Assembly: GCF_900188375.1 (NCBI RefSeq)
Contig: NZ_FZOO01000002.1
Location: 600,083 to 664,082 of the forward strand
Reading direction: 5' to 3'
DNA length: 64,000 nucleotides
Source of the DNA: Geodermatophilus pulveris
Lineage (GTDB): Bacteria; Actinomycetota; Actinomycetes; Mycobacteriales; Geodermatophilaceae
The notes under the pieces are model-generated. The model did not search any database, was not told the DNA's origin, and worked only from the letters and a program-made list of their open reading frames with translations. Numbering within the stretch: position 1 is the stretch's first letter; each line of letters starts with the position of its first letter. The translations under genes were made by a program, and so were the position numbers. Positions 1 to 9,954 of the stretch are shown here, one piece after another.

Positions 1-146
1 ACCTGCCGATCGCGCTGGTGCTGCTGCACATGCTCGGCGCGGTGCTGGTGACCGCCTACACCGCCCGGCTGGTCTGGTCGGTCCGCGGCCCGGCCTCCGA
101 GCAGCCGCTGGACGCCTCCAGGGTCCCGGCGTCCGCCGCGCGCTGA
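1..146 (+). CDS. ctaA: Heme A synthase (COX15/CtaA), C-terminal fragment
   Basis: Only the last 47 codons are inside the window, read in the frame that starts at base 3 and stops at TGA 144-146. The fragment begins with LPIALVLLHMLGAVLVTAY, a hydrophobic segment with an internal His that matches the last transmembrane helix of heme A synthase, followed by a short polar tail. CtaA oxidises the C8 methyl of heme O to make heme A for cytochrome aa3 oxidase and acts in the membrane. The next gene, convergent ctaB, makes heme O, which supports the call. The 5' part lies outside the window, so length and catalytic histidines cannot be checked. Confidence 0.72.
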   Translation, partial: LPIALVLLHMLGAVLVTAYTARLVWSVRGPASEQPLDASRVPASAAR

Positions 147-323
147 GGTCCGCTCACCCGGTGCGGTCGTCGCCGGACGTGAGGACCAGCCGGCCGGATG
201 CCGAGCGTGTGCGCCCGCGCCCTGTCCGCCGGCGCGGACCGGGGCGTCCGCGCACACGCTCGGCGGCTCGACGGCGTAACGGGGACCCGTGGCCGGCGCA
301 CCGACCCGCCAGGGGGACGGCGC

Positions 324-1238
324 TCAGACGAGGACGTCGACGATGATCGCGATCGACAACAGGGTCATGTAGGTGATCGAGACGTGGAACAGCCGCATCG
401 GGCGCTCGTCGCGGCCACCGCGCAGCCGGGCCAGCCACTGGTGGGCCTCCCGGACGAACCACGCGCCGAGCGCGACGGCGGGCACCGTGTAGACCCAGCC
501 GAGCCCGGCGGTCACCGGCGCCAGCACCACGGAGACGGCGAGGGTCCCGTACGCCCAGGCGAGCGACTGGCGGCCCACCTCGACCGGGTCGGCCACGACC
601 GAGAGCATCGGCACCGCGGCCCGGGCGTAGTCGTCGCGGAACCGCATCGCCAGCGCCCAGAAGTGCGGCATCTGCCAGCAGAAGACGATGCCGAAGAAGA
701 CCACCGCCGGCCAGGCCAGCGACCCGGTGACCGCGGCCCAGCCGATGAGCACCGGGGTGGCGCCGGGCAACCCGCCGAACACCGTGTTGTGCCGGGTGCG
801 CCGCTTGAGCACCATCGTGTACAGCACCGAGTAGGCGACGATCGCCGCCGCGGCCAGCGCGGTGGCCAGCGGGGTGGTCTCGGACCACAGGACGGCCAGC
901 GAGGCGCAGGCCAGCACGAGGCCGAAGGCGAGCGCGGAGCCGGCGCCGAGCACCCCGGTGGGCAGCGGCCGGTTCCGGGTGCGGTGCATCAGCCGGTCGA
1001 TGTCGCGGTCGTACCAGCAGTTGATCGTGTTCGAGGCCCCGGCGGCCAGGGACCCGCCGAGCAGGGTGGCCAGCAGCAGCCGCCAGGAGGGCCAGCCCCC
1101 GGCCGCCAGCATCATCGCCGGCACCGTGGTGACCAGCAGCAGCTCGACCAGCCGGGGCTTGGTGAGTGCCACGTAGGCGCGCACCGTGGCCGACAGGCGG
1201 CGGGCCTGGACGGCCGGTCGCTCGGAGAGGGTCGTCAC
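324..1238 (-). CDS. ctaB: Protoheme IX farnesyltransferase (heme O synthase)
   Basis: Integral membrane prenyltransferase of the UbiA superfamily that adds the farnesyl group to heme B, giving heme O for cytochrome c oxidase. About 304 residues from the GTG at 1238, the usual family size. The first Asp-rich prenyl-diphosphate site, NTINCWYDRDIDRLMHRT, is at about residues 70-87. The second conserved region (KRRTRHNTVFGG) and the CWQMPHFWAL loop follow, with about eight or nine hydrophobic segments. The frame is open upstream to 1511, but that extension is low-complexity and the GTG at 1238 starts the conserved part. It converges on ctaA and is divergent from tkt. Confidence 0.93.
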   Translation of the reverse strand: MTTLSERPAVQARRLSATVRAYVALTKPRLVELLLVTTVPAMMLAAGGWPSWRLLLATLLGGSLAAGASNTINCWYDRDIDRLMHRTRNRPLPTGVLGAGSALAFGLVLACASLAVLWSETTPLATALAAAAIVAYSVLYTMVLKRRTRHNTVFGGLPGATPVLIGWAAVTGSLAWPAVVFFGIVFCWQMPHFWALAMRFRDDYARAAVPMLSVVADPVEVGRQSLAWAYGTLAVSVVLAPVTAGLGWVYTVPAVALGAWFVREAHQWLARLRGGRDERPMRLFHVSITYMTLLSIAIIVDVLV

Positions 1239-1602
1239 CGGGCGGCCGTCGACCGGGCGTCGGCGCGCGGGCAGGGCACCACCGGGCACAGCTCCACCAG
1301 CGACGGCGACAGCACGGGGTCCCTTCCGACCGGGGACGGGAGAACGGGCCCACTGTATCCCGCGCCCGGCGCCGTCCCCTCCGGGCATGACCAGGGTCTC
1401 CCCCGTGCGCAACACTGGCGTCGACCACGTTGGGGCGTCACCCGCGCCGGGTAGGGCCAGGGTCGACGACGAGGGTGCGCCCGGTGCGGCGCGCCCGGCC
1501 GGGACCGGCACGGGGGCCGGTCACCGGCCGCAGGAACCGCCGCCCAGTCCCACCGAGGTCGCACCCGGGGGACCCGCACGGCCGATCGAGGGAGCACGAT
1601 CC
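1239..1602. promoter_or_regulatory. Divergent ctaB / tkt promoter region (364 bp)
   Basis: No convincing gene lies here. On the minus strand TACAGT (1357-1352) fits an actinobacterial -10 hexamer (TANNNT) for ctaB. On the plus strand TTGGGG (1430-1435) and TAGGGC (1452-1457), 16 bp apart, are a weak candidate pair for tkt. The tkt ribosome-binding site GAGGGAG sits just before ATG 1603. The promoter assignments are pattern matches only. Confidence 0.35.
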
Positions 1603-3816
1603 ATGGGAACCCAGAGCACCGCGTCCGAGGCGCCGGCCGAGGCCGCCAGCGACGCCCCGACCGGCGACCCGCGCCAGCCGCACCCGACCCTGCCCGAGGG
1701 CTTCGGGGAGCTCGACCGCCGGGCCATCGACACCGCCCGCGTGCTGGCGATGGACGCCGTCCAGAGCGTGGGCAACGGCCACCCGGGGACGGCGATGAGC
1801 ATGGCCCCGACCGCCTACCTGCTGTTCCACAAGTGGCTGCGGCACGACCCCAGCGACCCGAACTGGGTCGCCCGGGACCGCTTCGTGCTGTCCATGGGGC
1901 ACTCCAGCCTCACCCTCTACGTGCAGCTGTACCTCTCCGGCTACGGCCTGGAGCTGGACGACCTGCGCGCCCTGCGGACCTGGGGCTCGAAGACCCCGGG
2001 CCACCCGGAGGTCAACCACACCCCCGGCGTGGAGACGACGACCGGCCCGCTGGGCCAGGGTGTCGGCAACGCCGTCGGCATGGCCATGGCCGCCCGCCGC
2101 GAGCGCGGCCTGCTGGACCCCGACGCCCCCGAGGGCGAGAGCCTGTTCGACCACACCGTCTGGTGCTTCGCCTCCGACGGCGACATGGAGGAGGGCGTCA
2201 GCGGCGAGGCCTCCTCGCTGGCCGGCACCCAGCAGCTGGGCAACCTGGTCCTGGTCTACGACGACAACCGGATCTCCATCGAGGACGACACGAGCGTCGC
2301 CTTCACCGAGGACGTCGGGAAGCGGTACGAGGCCTACGGCTGGCACGTGCAGCACGTGGACGACGGCGAGGACCTGGCCGCCGTCGACGCCGCGTTCGCC
2401 GCCGCGAAGGCCGAGACGACCCGCCCGTCGATCGTCGTGCTGCGCACGGTCATCGCCTGGCCCGCGCCGAACAAGCAGAACACCGGCGCCGCGCACGGCT
2501 CGGCCCTCGGCGAGGAGGAGGTGCGCGCCACCAAGGAGGTGCTCGGCTTCGACCCCGAGCAGACCTTCCAGGTCGACGACGAGGTGCTGGCGCACGCCCG
2601 CTCGGTCGTGGCGGAGGGCCGCCGGGTCCGGGGCGAGTGGGACGAGCGCTTCGCCGCCTGGCAGCGGGACGACGGGGACGCCGCGGCGCTGCTGGAGCGC
2701 ATGCGCACCCGCACGCTGCCCGAGGGCTTCGCCGCGGAGCTGCCGAGCTGGGACGCCGACCCCAAGGGGGTGGCCACCCGCAAGGCGTCCGGCGCGGTGC
2801 TCAGCGCCCTCTACCCGGTGCTGCCCGAGCTGTGGGGCGGGTCGGCCGACCTCGCGGAGAGCAACAACACCGCGGTCAAGGGCGAGCCGTCGTTCCTGCC
2901 GCCGGGCCGGCAGACCAAGATGTGGTCCGGGGGGCCCTACGGGCGCACGCTGCACTTCGGCGTCCGCGAGCACGCCATGGGCGCGGTCATGAACGGCATC
3001 GCCCTGCACGGCGGCACCCGCGTCTACGGCGGCACCTTCCTCACCTTCTCCGACTACATGCGCGGGGCGGTGCGGCTGGCGGCGCTCATGCAGCTGCCGG
3101 TCACCTACGTCTGGACCCACGACTCCATCGGCCTGGGCGAGGACGGCCCGACCCACCAGCCGATCGAGCACGTCGCGGCGCTGCGGGCCATCCCCGGGCT
3201 GGACGTCGTCCGCCCGGCGGACGCCAACGAGGTCGCGGTCGCCTGGCGGACGGTGCTGGAGAACAACGACCGCCCGGCCGGGCTGCTGCTGTCCCGGCAG
3301 AACCTGCCGGTGTTCGACCGGTCCCGGTTCGCCTCCGCCGAGGGCGTGGCCCGCGGCGCCTACGTGCTGGCCGACGCCTCCGACGGCGACCCGCAGGTGA
3401 TCCTGTTCGGCACCGGCTCGGAGGTGCAGATCGCCGTCGCCGCCCGCGAGCGGCTGGAGGCCGACGGCGTCCCGACCCGCGTGGTCTCGGTGCCGTGCGT
3501 GGAGTGGTTCGCCGACCAGGACCAGGCCTACAAGGACGAGGTGCTGCCGCCCTCGGTGCGTGCCCGGGTCAGCGTGGAGGCCGGCGTCCCCATGGGCTGG
3601 CGGGAGTTCGTCGGCGACGCCGGCCGGATCGTCGGGCTGACCCACTACGGGGCCAGCGCCGCCTACTCCGTCCTCTACGAGCAGTTCGGGCTCACCGACG
3701 AGGCCGTCGTGGCCGCCGCACGGGAGTCCCTGGAGGCCGCCCGGGCGGGGAACGCCGTCCCCGCGGGCCCGGTCGCCGCCACCGGCGGCCTGCCCCACCC
3801 CACCGGCGACATGTGA
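1603..3816 (+). CDS. tkt: Transketolase
   Basis: Thiamine-diphosphate enzyme of the non-oxidative pentose phosphate pathway that moves two-carbon ketol units between sugar phosphates. 737 residues, normal for bacterial transketolase plus a disordered N-terminus of about 35 residues. The TPP-binding pattern runs from the DGDMEEG motif to an Asn about 26 residues later ([12 protein letters not shown]). The pyrimidine-binding domain carries the conserved GVREHAMG glutamate region and [12 protein letters not shown] 1603 is chosen because it follows a GAGGGAG ribosome site; the frame is open upstream but carries no conserved sequence. First gene of tkt-tal-zwf-opcA-pgl, which unites both branches of the pathway. 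Confidence 0.97.
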   Translation: MGTQSTASEAPAEAASDAPTGDPRQPHPTLPEGFGELDRRAIDTARVLAMDAVQSVGNGHPGTAMSMAPTAYLLFHKWLRHDPSDPNWVARDRFVLSMGHSSLTLYVQLYLSGYGLELDDLRALRTWGSKTPGHPEVNHTPGVETTTGPLGQGVGNAVGMAMAARRERGLLDPDAPEGESLFDHTVWCFASDGDMEEGVSGEASSLAGTQQLGNLVLVYDDNRISIEDDTSVAFTEDVGKRYEAYGWHVQHVDDGEDLAAVDAAFAAAKAETTRPSIVVLRTVIAWPAPNKQNTGAAHGSALGEEEVRATKEVLGFDPEQTFQVDDEVLAHARSVVAEGRRVRGEWDERFAAWQRDDGDAAALLERMRTRTLPEGFAAELPSWDADPKGVATRKASGAVLSALYPVLPELWGGSADLAESNNTAVKGEPSFLPPGRQTKMWSGGPYGRTLHFGVREHAMGAVMNGIALHGGTRVYGGTFLTFSDYMRGAVRLAALMQLPVTYVWTHDSIGLGEDGPTHQPIEHVAALRAIPGLDVVRPADANEVAVAWRTVLENNDRPAGLLLSRQNLPVFDRSRFASAEGVARGAYVLADASDGDPQVILFGTGSEVQIAVAARERLEADGVPTRVVSVPCVEWFADQDQAYKDEVLPPSVRARVSVEAGVPMGWREFVGDAGRIVGLTHYGASAAYSVLYEQFGLTDEAVVAAARESLEAARAGNAVPAGPVAATGGLPHPTGDM

Positions 3817-3842
3817 GTCCCGCCCCAACGGAAGGCACAGTC

Positions 3843-4943
3843 ATGACACAGAACGAGAAGCTGGCCGAGCTGTCGTCGGCCGGGGTCGCCGTCTGGATCG
3901 ACGACCTCTCCCGCGACATGATCCACGGCGGCAAGCTGCGGTCGCTGGTCGACGGGTACTCCGTCGTCGGCGTCACCACGAACCCGACCATCTTCGCCGC
4001 GGCGATCAGCGGGTCGGACTCCTACGACGACCAGGTGCACGCCCTCGCGGTGCGCGAGGTGAGCGTCGAGGAGGCGCTGCGCACGATCACCGCCGCCGAC
4101 GTCCGGGACGCCTGCGACCTGCTGGCGCCCGTCGCCGAGCGGCAGCCCGGCGACGGCCGGGTGTCCCTGGAGGTCGCACCGGGCCTGGCGCACGACACCG
4201 ACGCGACCGCCGCGGAGGCCGCGCACCTGTGGTGGCTGGTCGACCGGCCCAACCTGTACATCAAGATCCCGGCGACGGAGGAGGGCCTGGCGGCCATCAC
4301 CACGTCCATCGCCCGGGGCATCAGTGTCAACGTCACCCTCATCTTCAGCCCCGAGCGCTACCGGGCGGTCATGGACGCCTACCTGTCCGGGCTGGAGCAG
4401 CGGCGGGCGGACGGCGGATCGCTGGAGGGCATCGCCTCGGTGGCCTCGTTCTTCGTCTCCCGCGTCGACAGCGAGATCGACAAGCGGCTGGACGCCGCCG
4501 GCGCCGACCCCGCCCTGAAGGGCAAGGCGGCCCTGGCCAACGCGCAGCTGGCCTACCAGGCGTACGAGGAGGTCGTCTCCAGCGACCGCTGGAAGGCCCT
4601 GGAGGCCGAGGGCGCGCGGCCGCAGCGGCCGCTGTGGGCCTCGACCGGCGTGAAGGACCCCGACTACAGCGACACGCTCTACGTCAGCGAGCTGATCGCA
4701 CCCGGCACGGTGAACACCATGCCGGAGAAGACGCTCATGGCCTACGCCGACCACGGCAGCCCCGGCACCCCGGTGCAGAAGACCTACGACGAGGCCGCCG
4801 CGGCGATGCGCGCGGTCTCCGACGCCGGGGTCGACCTGGACGACGTCTTCCGCGTGCTGGAGGACGAGGGCGTGCAGAAGTTCGTCGACTCGTGGGACGA
4901 GCTCACCTCGTCGGTGCGTTCGGAGCTGGAGGACAAGAAGTAG
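3843..4943 (+). CDS. tal: Transaldolase
   Basis: Transfers dihydroxyacetone units from sedoheptulose 7-phosphate to glyceraldehyde 3-phosphate. 366 residues, the long actinobacterial/cyanobacterial form. Landmarks are [13 protein letters not shown] near residue 42, the Schiff-base lysine in [13 protein letters not shown] at about 140, and the [13 protein letters not shown] strand. A good ribosome site (GGAAGG) lies ten bases before ATG 3843, 26 bp after the tkt stop, so the two are almost certainly cotranscribed. It is followed by a hairpin element before zwf, so part of the transcript may end there. Confidence 0.97.
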   Translation: MTQNEKLAELSSAGVAVWIDDLSRDMIHGGKLRSLVDGYSVVGVTTNPTIFAAAISGSDSYDDQVHALAVREVSVEEALRTITAADVRDACDLLAPVAERQPGDGRVSLEVAPGLAHDTDATAAEAAHLWWLVDRPNLYIKIPATEEGLAAITTSIARGISVNVTLIFSPERYRAVMDAYLSGLEQRRADGGSLEGIASVASFFVSRVDSEIDKRLDAAGADPALKGKAALANAQLAYQAYEEVVSSDRWKALEAEGARPQRPLWASTGVKDPDYSDTLYVSELIAPGTVNTMPEKTLMAYADHGSPGTPVQKTYDEAAAAMRAVSDAGVDLDDVFRVLEDEGVQKFVDSWDELTSSVRSELEDKK

Positions 4944-4947
4944 TCGA

Positions 4948-5003
4948 AGGACCCCCCGCCCCCGTTCCTCGCGCGCTCGGGGCGGGGGTCCTGCAGGGGG
5001 CCA
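4948..5003. terminator. Hairpin element after tal (copy A of a dispersed repeat)
   Basis: Left arm 4948-4962 and right arm 4979-4992 form a G/C-rich stem of about 14 bp with one bulge, five bases after the tal stop. The T-tract typical of E. coli is absent, as usual in high-GC actinobacteria. The same sequence plan recurs at 9891-9952 (inverted), 55386-55440 and 55457-55515. It could attenuate transcription between tal and zwf. Confidence 0.6.
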
Positions 5004-5024
5004 CCGTGACCTGAGGACGGATGC

Positions 5025-6542
5025 TTGATCACCAACCCGCTGCGGGACCCGCGGGACCGGCGGCTGCCCCGCGTGCCCGAGCCCTGCGCGCTCGTCGTCT
5101 TCGGCATCACCGGGGACCTCGCCCGCAAGAAGCTCCTGCCGGCCGTCTACGACCTGGCCAACCGCGGCCTGCTGCCGACGAACTTCGCGCTGCTCGGCTT
5201 CGCCCGCCGCGGCTGGGGCGACGAGGACTTCGCCGCGCTGGCCCGCGAGGCCGCGCGCAAGGCCGCCCGCACCCCGTGGCGGGAGGAGGTCTGGGAGCGG
5301 CTGGCCGGCAGCGTCCGCTTCGTGCAGGGCTCCTTCGACGACGACAACGCCTTCGACGCCCTCGCCGCCACGCTCGGCGAGCTGGAGGGCAGCCACGGCA
5401 TCGGGGGCAACGCGGCCTTCTACCTGTCCATCCCGCCGGCGATGTTCCCGGTCGTGCTCAAGCAGATGCAGCGCACCGGCATGGCCGACAGCACGCCGGA
5501 GCGCTGGCGCCGGGTGGTCGTGGAGAAGCCGTTCGGCACCGATCTGGCCTCCAGCCGGGAGCTCAACGAGCTGGTGGACTCCGTGTTCACCGCCGAGGAC
5601 GTCTTCCGCATCGACCACTACCTGGGCAAGGAGACGGTCCAGAACCTGATGGCGCTGCGGTTCGCCAACTCGCTGTTCGAGCCGGTCTGGAACGGCCACC
5701 ACGTCGACTCGGTGCAGATCACCATGGCCGAGGACGTCGGCATCGGCGGGCGGGCGGCGTTCTACGAGCAGACCGGCGCCGCCCGGGACGTGCTGCAGAA
5801 CCACCTGCTCCAGCTGCTGGCGCTCACCGCGATGGAGGAGCCGGTCGAGTTCTCCGCCGAGGAGATCCGCACCGAGAAGCTCAAGGTGCTGCGCGCGGTG
5901 TCCCTGCCGGAGGACCTCGCCCGGTTCGCCGTCCGCGGGCAGTACGAGCAGGGCTGGCTGGCCGGACAGCGGGCCACGGGCTACCGGCAGGAGGAGGGCG
6001 TCGACCCGCACTCGACGACCGAGACCTACGCCGCCGTCCGGCTGGGCGTGGAGACCCGGCGGTGGGCCGGCGTGCCGTTCTACCTGCGCGCCGGCAAGCG
6101 GCTGCCGCGGCGGGTCACCGAGATCGCGCTGGTCTTCAAGCGCGCGCCGCACCTGCCCTTCGCCGACACCGACACCGAGGAGCTGGGCAGCAACCAGCTG
6201 GTCATCCGGGTTCAGCCCGACGAGGGGATGACCCTCAAGTTCGGGTCGAAGGTGCCCGGCAGCGTGATGGAGGTCCGCGACGTCGCGATGGACTTCCTCT
6301 ACGGCGAGCAGTTCACCGAGGCCAGCCCGGAGGCCTACGAGCGGCTGCTGCTCGACGTCCTGCTCGGCGACGCCACCCTCTTCCCGCGCAACGCGGAGGT
6401 CGAGGCGTCCTGGGCGGTCATCGACCCGCTGGAGGAGTTCTGGACCGGGACGACGCCGCAGCCGTACCGGGCCGGCGAGTGGGGGCCGCGCGCGGCCGAC
6501 GAGATGCTCGCCGCCGAGGGCCGTCGGTGGCGGCGCCCGTGA
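5025..6542 (+). CDS. zwf: Glucose-6-phosphate 1-dehydrogenase
   Basis: Catalyses the first, NADP-linked step of the oxidative pentose phosphate pathway. 505 residues, normal for the family. The nucleotide-binding GITGDLARKK motif is near residue 28 and the active-site signature FRIDHYLGKE near 198. A TTG at 5025 is the only usable start in frame, because an in-frame TGA ends at 5009; GAGGACGG just upstream serves as ribosome site. It lies directly upstream of opcA, whose product is required for activity of this enzyme in actinobacteria. Confidence 0.96.
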   Translation: MITNPLRDPRDRRLPRVPEPCALVVFGITGDLARKKLLPAVYDLANRGLLPTNFALLGFARRGWGDEDFAALAREAARKAARTPWREEVWERLAGSVRFVQGSFDDDNAFDALAATLGELEGSHGIGGNAAFYLSIPPAMFPVVLKQMQRTGMADSTPERWRRVVVEKPFGTDLASSRELNELVDSVFTAEDVFRIDHYLGKETVQNLMALRFANSLFEPVWNGHHVDSVQITMAEDVGIGGRAAFYEQTGAARDVLQNHLLQLLALTAMEEPVEFSAEEIRTEKLKVLRAVSLPEDLARFAVRGQYEQGWLAGQRATGYRQEEGVDPHSTTETYAAVRLGVETRRWAGVPFYLRAGKRLPRRVTEIALVFKRAPHLPFADTDTEELGSNQLVIRVQPDEGMTLKFGSKVPGSVMEVRDVAMDFLYGEQFTEASPEAYERLLLDVLLGDATLFPRNAEVEASWAVIDPLEEFWTGTTPQPYRAGEWGPRAADEMLAAEGRRWRRP

Positions 6543-6561
6543 CCTCCGAGGGGACGACCCG

Positions 6562-7659
6562 ATGACGACGCTGTGGGACACCACCGGCTCCGCCGTGGTC
6601 AAGGAGCTGGCCGCCCAGCGGCGCACCGGCGGGGCGGTGCTGTCCGGCGTCGCCCTGACCCTGGTCGTCGTGGCCGACGAGAACCGGGTGGCCGAGGCCG
6701 AGGAGGCCGCCACCGCCGCCGCCGCGCAGCACCCCTGCCGGCTGCTCATCGTCATCCGCCGGCAGATCGAGGCGCCGGCGCCCCGGCTGGACGCCGAGGT
6801 GCTCATCGGCGGGCGGCTGGGCCCCGGCGAGGCCGTGGTCATGCGGATGTACGGCCGGCTCGCGCTGCACGCCGAGTCGGTGGTGCTGCCGCTGCTGGCC
6901 GCCGACGCCCCGGTGGTCACCTGGTGGCACGGCACGCCGCCGGACCGGCTGGCCACCGACGCGCTCGCGGTGATCGCCGACCGGCGGATCACCGACAGCT
7001 CCCTCGCCGAGGACCAGCGGGCCGCGCTGCGCGCCCGCGCCGAGGACTACGCCCCCGGCGACACCGACCTGGCCTGGACGCGCAGCACGCCGTGGCGCGC
7101 CACGCTCACCTCGACGGTGGACTCGGTGTCCGGGCGCCGCGGCGAGCCGGTGCGGGTGCTCGGCGGGCGGGTCGAGGGCGACCCGGGGCACGCCACCGCG
7201 GTGCTGCTGGCCGGCTGGCTCACCGCCCGCTGCGGCGTGGACGTCCCGGTGGAGTCCGGGGATCGGCGGCCGGGCCCCAGCGGCGTCTCCGCCGTGGCGC
7301 TGGAGCTGGACCAGGACGAGCAGGTGCGGGTGGCGGCCGACCGGCGGGGAGGGGCGGTCATCAGCCAGCCCTACCGGCCGGACGCCACGGTGGCCCTGCC
7401 CGACCGGCCGCTGGGCGACCTGGTCGGTGAGGAGCTGCGCCGGCTGGACCCCGACGAGCCGTACGCCGAGGCGCTCGGCGCCACGACCGGCGTCCCGGAC
7501 CTGGCCGACCGCTCGGCCGCGCGGGAGTACGAGTGGCGGGACCCCGCCGACGCGACCGGCGGCCCGGGCGAGCCGCTGCCGACCGTGCCCGCGGACTCGG
7601 TCGGCGCCGACGAGGTGGCCGAGCACGGGGAGCGGAACAGCGCGGAGGTCACCCCGTGA
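6562..7659 (+). CDS. opcA: Glucose-6-phosphate dehydrogenase assembly protein OpcA
   Basis: Accessory protein that allosterically activates or assembles glucose-6-phosphate dehydrogenase; it has no enzymatic activity of its own that I can infer. 365 residues. The N-terminal alpha/beta domain contains LTLVVVADENRVAEAEEA and the family hallmark VVTWWHGTPPDRL near residue 117. The C-terminal half contains a stretch ending LDQDEQVRVAADRRG. The last 35 residues are acidic and probably flexible. ATG 6562 lies 19 bp after zwf, and its stop abuts the pgl ribosome site, so translation of zwf-opcA-pgl is probably coupled. Confidence 0.95.
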   Translation: MTTLWDTTGSAVVKELAAQRRTGGAVLSGVALTLVVVADENRVAEAEEAATAAAAQHPCRLLIVIRRQIEAPAPRLDAEVLIGGRLGPGEAVVMRMYGRLALHAESVVLPLLAADAPVVTWWHGTPPDRLATDALAVIADRRITDSSLAEDQRAALRARAEDYAPGDTDLAWTRSTPWRATLTSTVDSVSGRRGEPVRVLGGRVEGDPGHATAVLLAGWLTARCGVDVPVESGDRRPGPSGVSAVALELDQDEQVRVAADRRGGAVISQPYRPDATVALPDRPLGDLVGEELRRLDPDEPYAEALGATTGVPDLADRSAAREYEWRDPADATGGPGEPLPTVPADSVGADEVAEHGERNSAEVTP

Positions 7660-7670
7660 AGGAGGGCCAG

Positions 7671-8432
7671 GTGCCCGACGTCGTCGTCGAGCCGGACGCC
7701 GACCGGCTGGCCCGCGCGGTGGCCGCGGCGCTGGTCGCCCGGCTGGCCGCCGCCCAGGCGGTGCACGGGACGGCGTTGGTGGTGCTCACCGGGGGCGGCA
7801 TCGGTACCGCCGTCCTGGAGCGGGTCGCCGACCTGGTGCGCGAGCCGGCCCGCGAGCGGGTGGACTGGACCGCCGTCGACGTGTGGTGGGGCGACGAGCG
7901 CTGGGTGCCCGCCGACGACGCCGACCGCAACGAGCTGGGCGCCCGCCGGGCGCTGCTGGACCCGGCCGGCGTCCCGGCCGAGCGGGTGCACGCGATGCCG
8001 GCCTCGGACGCCGGGTTCGCCGAGCCCGAGGACGCCGCGGCCTGGTACGCCGACCGGCTCGCCGCCGCGGCACCGGAGGGCGGCCCGGTTCCCCGCATCG
8101 ACGTGCTGCTGCTCGGGGTGGGCCCCGAGGGCCACGTCGCGTCGGTCTTCCCCGGGACGCCGGCGGTGTCCGACCGGCGCACGGTGCTCGCGGTGCACGA
8201 CTGCCCCAAGCCCCCGCCGACCCGGGTGAGCCTCGGCTTCGCCGCGATCAACGCCGCCGAGGAGGTCTGGCTGCTGGCCGGCGGTGCGGCGAAGGCCCCG
8301 GCCGTGGCGCGGGCCCTGGGCGGGGAGGTCACGCCGGAGGAGCTGCCCGCCGCGGGGGTGCACGGCCGCCGGGCGACCCGGTGGCTGCTGGACGCCGACG
8401 CCGCGGGCGAGCTCCCCTCGGCGACCGGCTGA
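7671..8432 (+). CDS. pgl: 6-phosphogluconolactonase
   Basis: Hydrolyses 6-phosphogluconolactone made by Zwf. 253 residues from GTG 7671, typical of the DevB/SOL family. The conserved VWWGDERWVP segment is at about residue 68 and the phosphate-binding GVGPEGHVASVFPG at about 148; the latter is GxGxDGHxASLFPG in most relatives. Start choice: AAGGAGGG at 7659-7666 stands at ideal distance from GTG 7671. An alternative GTG at 7656 overlaps the opcA stop but lacks a ribosome site. Last gene of the pentose phosphate operon. Confidence 0.95.
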   Translation: MPDVVVEPDADRLARAVAAALVARLAAAQAVHGTALVVLTGGGIGTAVLERVADLVREPARERVDWTAVDVWWGDERWVPADDADRNELGARRALLDPAGVPAERVHAMPASDAGFAEPEDAAAWYADRLAAAAPEGGPVPRIDVLLLGVGPEGHVASVFPGTPAVSDRRTVLAVHDCPKPPPTRVSLGFAAINAAEEVWLLAGGAAKAPAVARALGGEVTPEELPAAGVHGRRATRWLLDADAAGELPSATG

Positions 8433-8495
8433 GCGGCCGCGGCCGGTCAGCGGACCGCAAGTGGACGGCAAGCGGGCGGCCGCAGGCTGACCGGC

Positions 8496-9392
8496 ATGAC
8501 CGACCGGGACGCCCTGCACACCGTCCACCCCGGCGACCGCTGGCTGGTGGTCGTCGCCCATCCCGACGACGAGGCCTTCGGCTGCGGGTCCGTCATCGCC
8601 CGGGCCGCCGTCCTCGGTGCCGAGGTGACCGTCGCCTGCGCCACCCGGGGGGAGGCCGGTGAGGTCCAGGCCGGCGCGGTCGGGGGCACCGGGCCCGACG
8701 GCGGGGACCTCGGCGCGCTGCGGGAGGCCGAGCTGCGCCGGTCCGCGGCCCGCCTCGGGGTGGCCCGGGTCGAGCTGCTGGGCTGGCGCGACAGCGGCTT
8801 CGACGGCCCGGCCGCGCCCGGGACGCTCGCGGCGGCGCCCCTGACCGAGGTGGCCCGGGTCGTCCGGCGACGGGCGGCCGCCCTCGGGCCGGAGGTCGTC
8901 GTCGTCCTCGACGGCTGCGACGGTCACCGCGACCACCGGCACGTCCGGCAGGCCACCCGGGCCGCGCTCGCCGGCCTCCCCGGGCCGCGACCGGCCCTCT
9001 GGGAGCACACGCTGCCCAACTCGCTGATGCGCCGCTGGCTGGCCGAGACCAGCAGCGGGCGCGGGGACGACGCCTACCACGCCCTGGACCCCGACTCCTT
9101 CGGCCGGCCCGACCGGGAGGTCACCGCGGTCCTCGACGTGCGGTCCGTGCTGGACCGCCGCGAGGCCGCCATGGCCGAGCACCGCTCGCAGCGCTCGCCC
9201 TTCGCCGGGCTCAGCCCGGAGCTCCGCCTGGCCTTCCTCGGGACGGACCACCTGGTGCGGGTGCCGCTGCCACCGGGCCCGTGGCCCGAGCCGTGGCGGC
9301 CCGCCGCGGGGGCACGGCCGGCGACGCACCACTGGGACTGCACCACCGCGGGGTGGCGGACCGGCCCGTCGCGGGAGGCCGCTGCGCGCTGA
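8496..9392 (+). CDS. PIG-L family zinc deacetylase
   Basis: LmbE/PIG-L fold N-acetyl hydrolase, the family of MshB and Mca in mycothiol metabolism. 298 residues. The zinc-binding AHPDDEAFGCG is at about residue 24, and the second metal site DGCDGHRDHRHV near 142 supplies the HxxH histidines. Substrate cannot be told from sequence; mycothiol S-conjugate amidase, GlcNAc-inositol deacetylase or an unrelated sugar amide are all possible. It starts 63 bp after pgl on the same strand and is convergent with rbpA, with only 23 bp between stops. Confidence 0.82.
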   Translation: MTDRDALHTVHPGDRWLVVVAHPDDEAFGCGSVIARAAVLGAEVTVACATRGEAGEVQAGAVGGTGPDGGDLGALREAELRRSAARLGVARVELLGWRDSGFDGPAAPGTLAAAPLTEVARVVRRRAAALGPEVVVVLDGCDGHRDHRHVRQATRAALAGLPGPRPALWEHTLPNSLMRRWLAETSSGRGDDAYHALDPDSFGRPDREVTAVLDVRSVLDRREAAMAEHRSQRSPFAGLSPELRLAFLGTDHLVRVPLPPGPWPEPWRPAAGARPATHHWDCTTAGWRTGPSREAAAR

Positions 9393-9415
9393 GCCGGGGC
9401 CTCGCGGGCCCGGCC

Positions 9416-9757
9416 TCAGAGTCCGCGGCGGGCCCGCAGCTTGGCCAGCGCCTCCTCGAGCAGGGCGTCGCCGTCGGCGTCGCTGCGCCGTTCGCGGACG
9501 TAGGCCAGGTGGGTCTTGTACGGCTCGGTGCGCGGGGCGGGGGGCGGCGCGGCCTCGTCCTGGCCGGCGGGCAGGCCGCAGCGCGGGCAGTCCCACAGCT
9601 CCGGCACCTCGGCGTCGGAGGCGAAGGAGACCTCGGTCTCGTGGCCCGAGGCGCACCAGAAGGGCACCCGGCGGCGGGGCGCGGCCTCGCCGCGCTCGGC
9701 CTCGCCCATCGGGCCCGCGCCGACCCGCGTCCCCCGGATCGCGTTACCACCAGCCAC
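9416..9757 (-). CDS. rbpA: RNA polymerase-binding protein RbpA
   Basis: Actinobacterial transcription activator that binds group 1 and some group 2 sigma factors and stabilises the open complex. 113 residues from GTG 9757. The N-terminal tail (NAIRGTRVGAGPMGEAERG) and the basic linker before the core are characteristic. The core carries a Cys...His...CPRC pattern (FWCASGHET, WDCPRCG) compatible with a metal-binding ribbon, and EPYKTHLAYVRERRS forms the sigma-interacting helix region. The gene follows secG on the minus strand, with a strong inverted repeat between them. The GTG start is chosen because it gives the conserved N-terminus. Confidence 0.95.
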   Translation of the reverse strand: MAGGNAIRGTRVGAGPMGEAERGEAAPRRRVPFWCASGHETEVSFASDAEVPELWDCPRCGLPAGQDEAAPPPAPRTEPYKTHLAYVRERRSDADGDALLEEALAKLRARRGL

Positions 9758-9890
9758 GAGTGCCCCCTGTGCGTCTCCCGGTGCGCACGGCCGGATCGGC
9801 CGCCCGGGCAGTCTATGGCCTGGTCGGGCCGCCACCGAGGACTTTGGTCCTGGTCGGGCCGGGTGGGGCGCCGAGCTGGTGACGTGCTGG

Positions 9891-9952
9891 AACGGCCCTC
9901 TCGCAGGGACCCGGCCCGAGCGGAGCGGGGGTCGGGGGGCGGGAGGGCCGTT
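9891..9952. terminator. Inverted repeat between secG and rbpA (copy D of dispersed hairpin)
   Basis: AACGGCCCTC (9891-9900) and GAGGGCCGTT (9943-9952) are perfect 10-bp complements, with further G/C-rich complementarity inside. It begins three bases past the secG stop on the minus strand and is followed by TT, so it looks like the secG terminator. In reverse orientation it aligns with the tal-zwf and 55.4-kb elements. Confidence 0.65.
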
Positions 9953-9954
9953 CT

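Noticed and set aside
3675..6992. Long minus-strand open frame opposite tal and zwf
   Set aside because: High GC leaves antisense frames open; no domain is recognisable, whereas the plus-strand genes have clear motifs.
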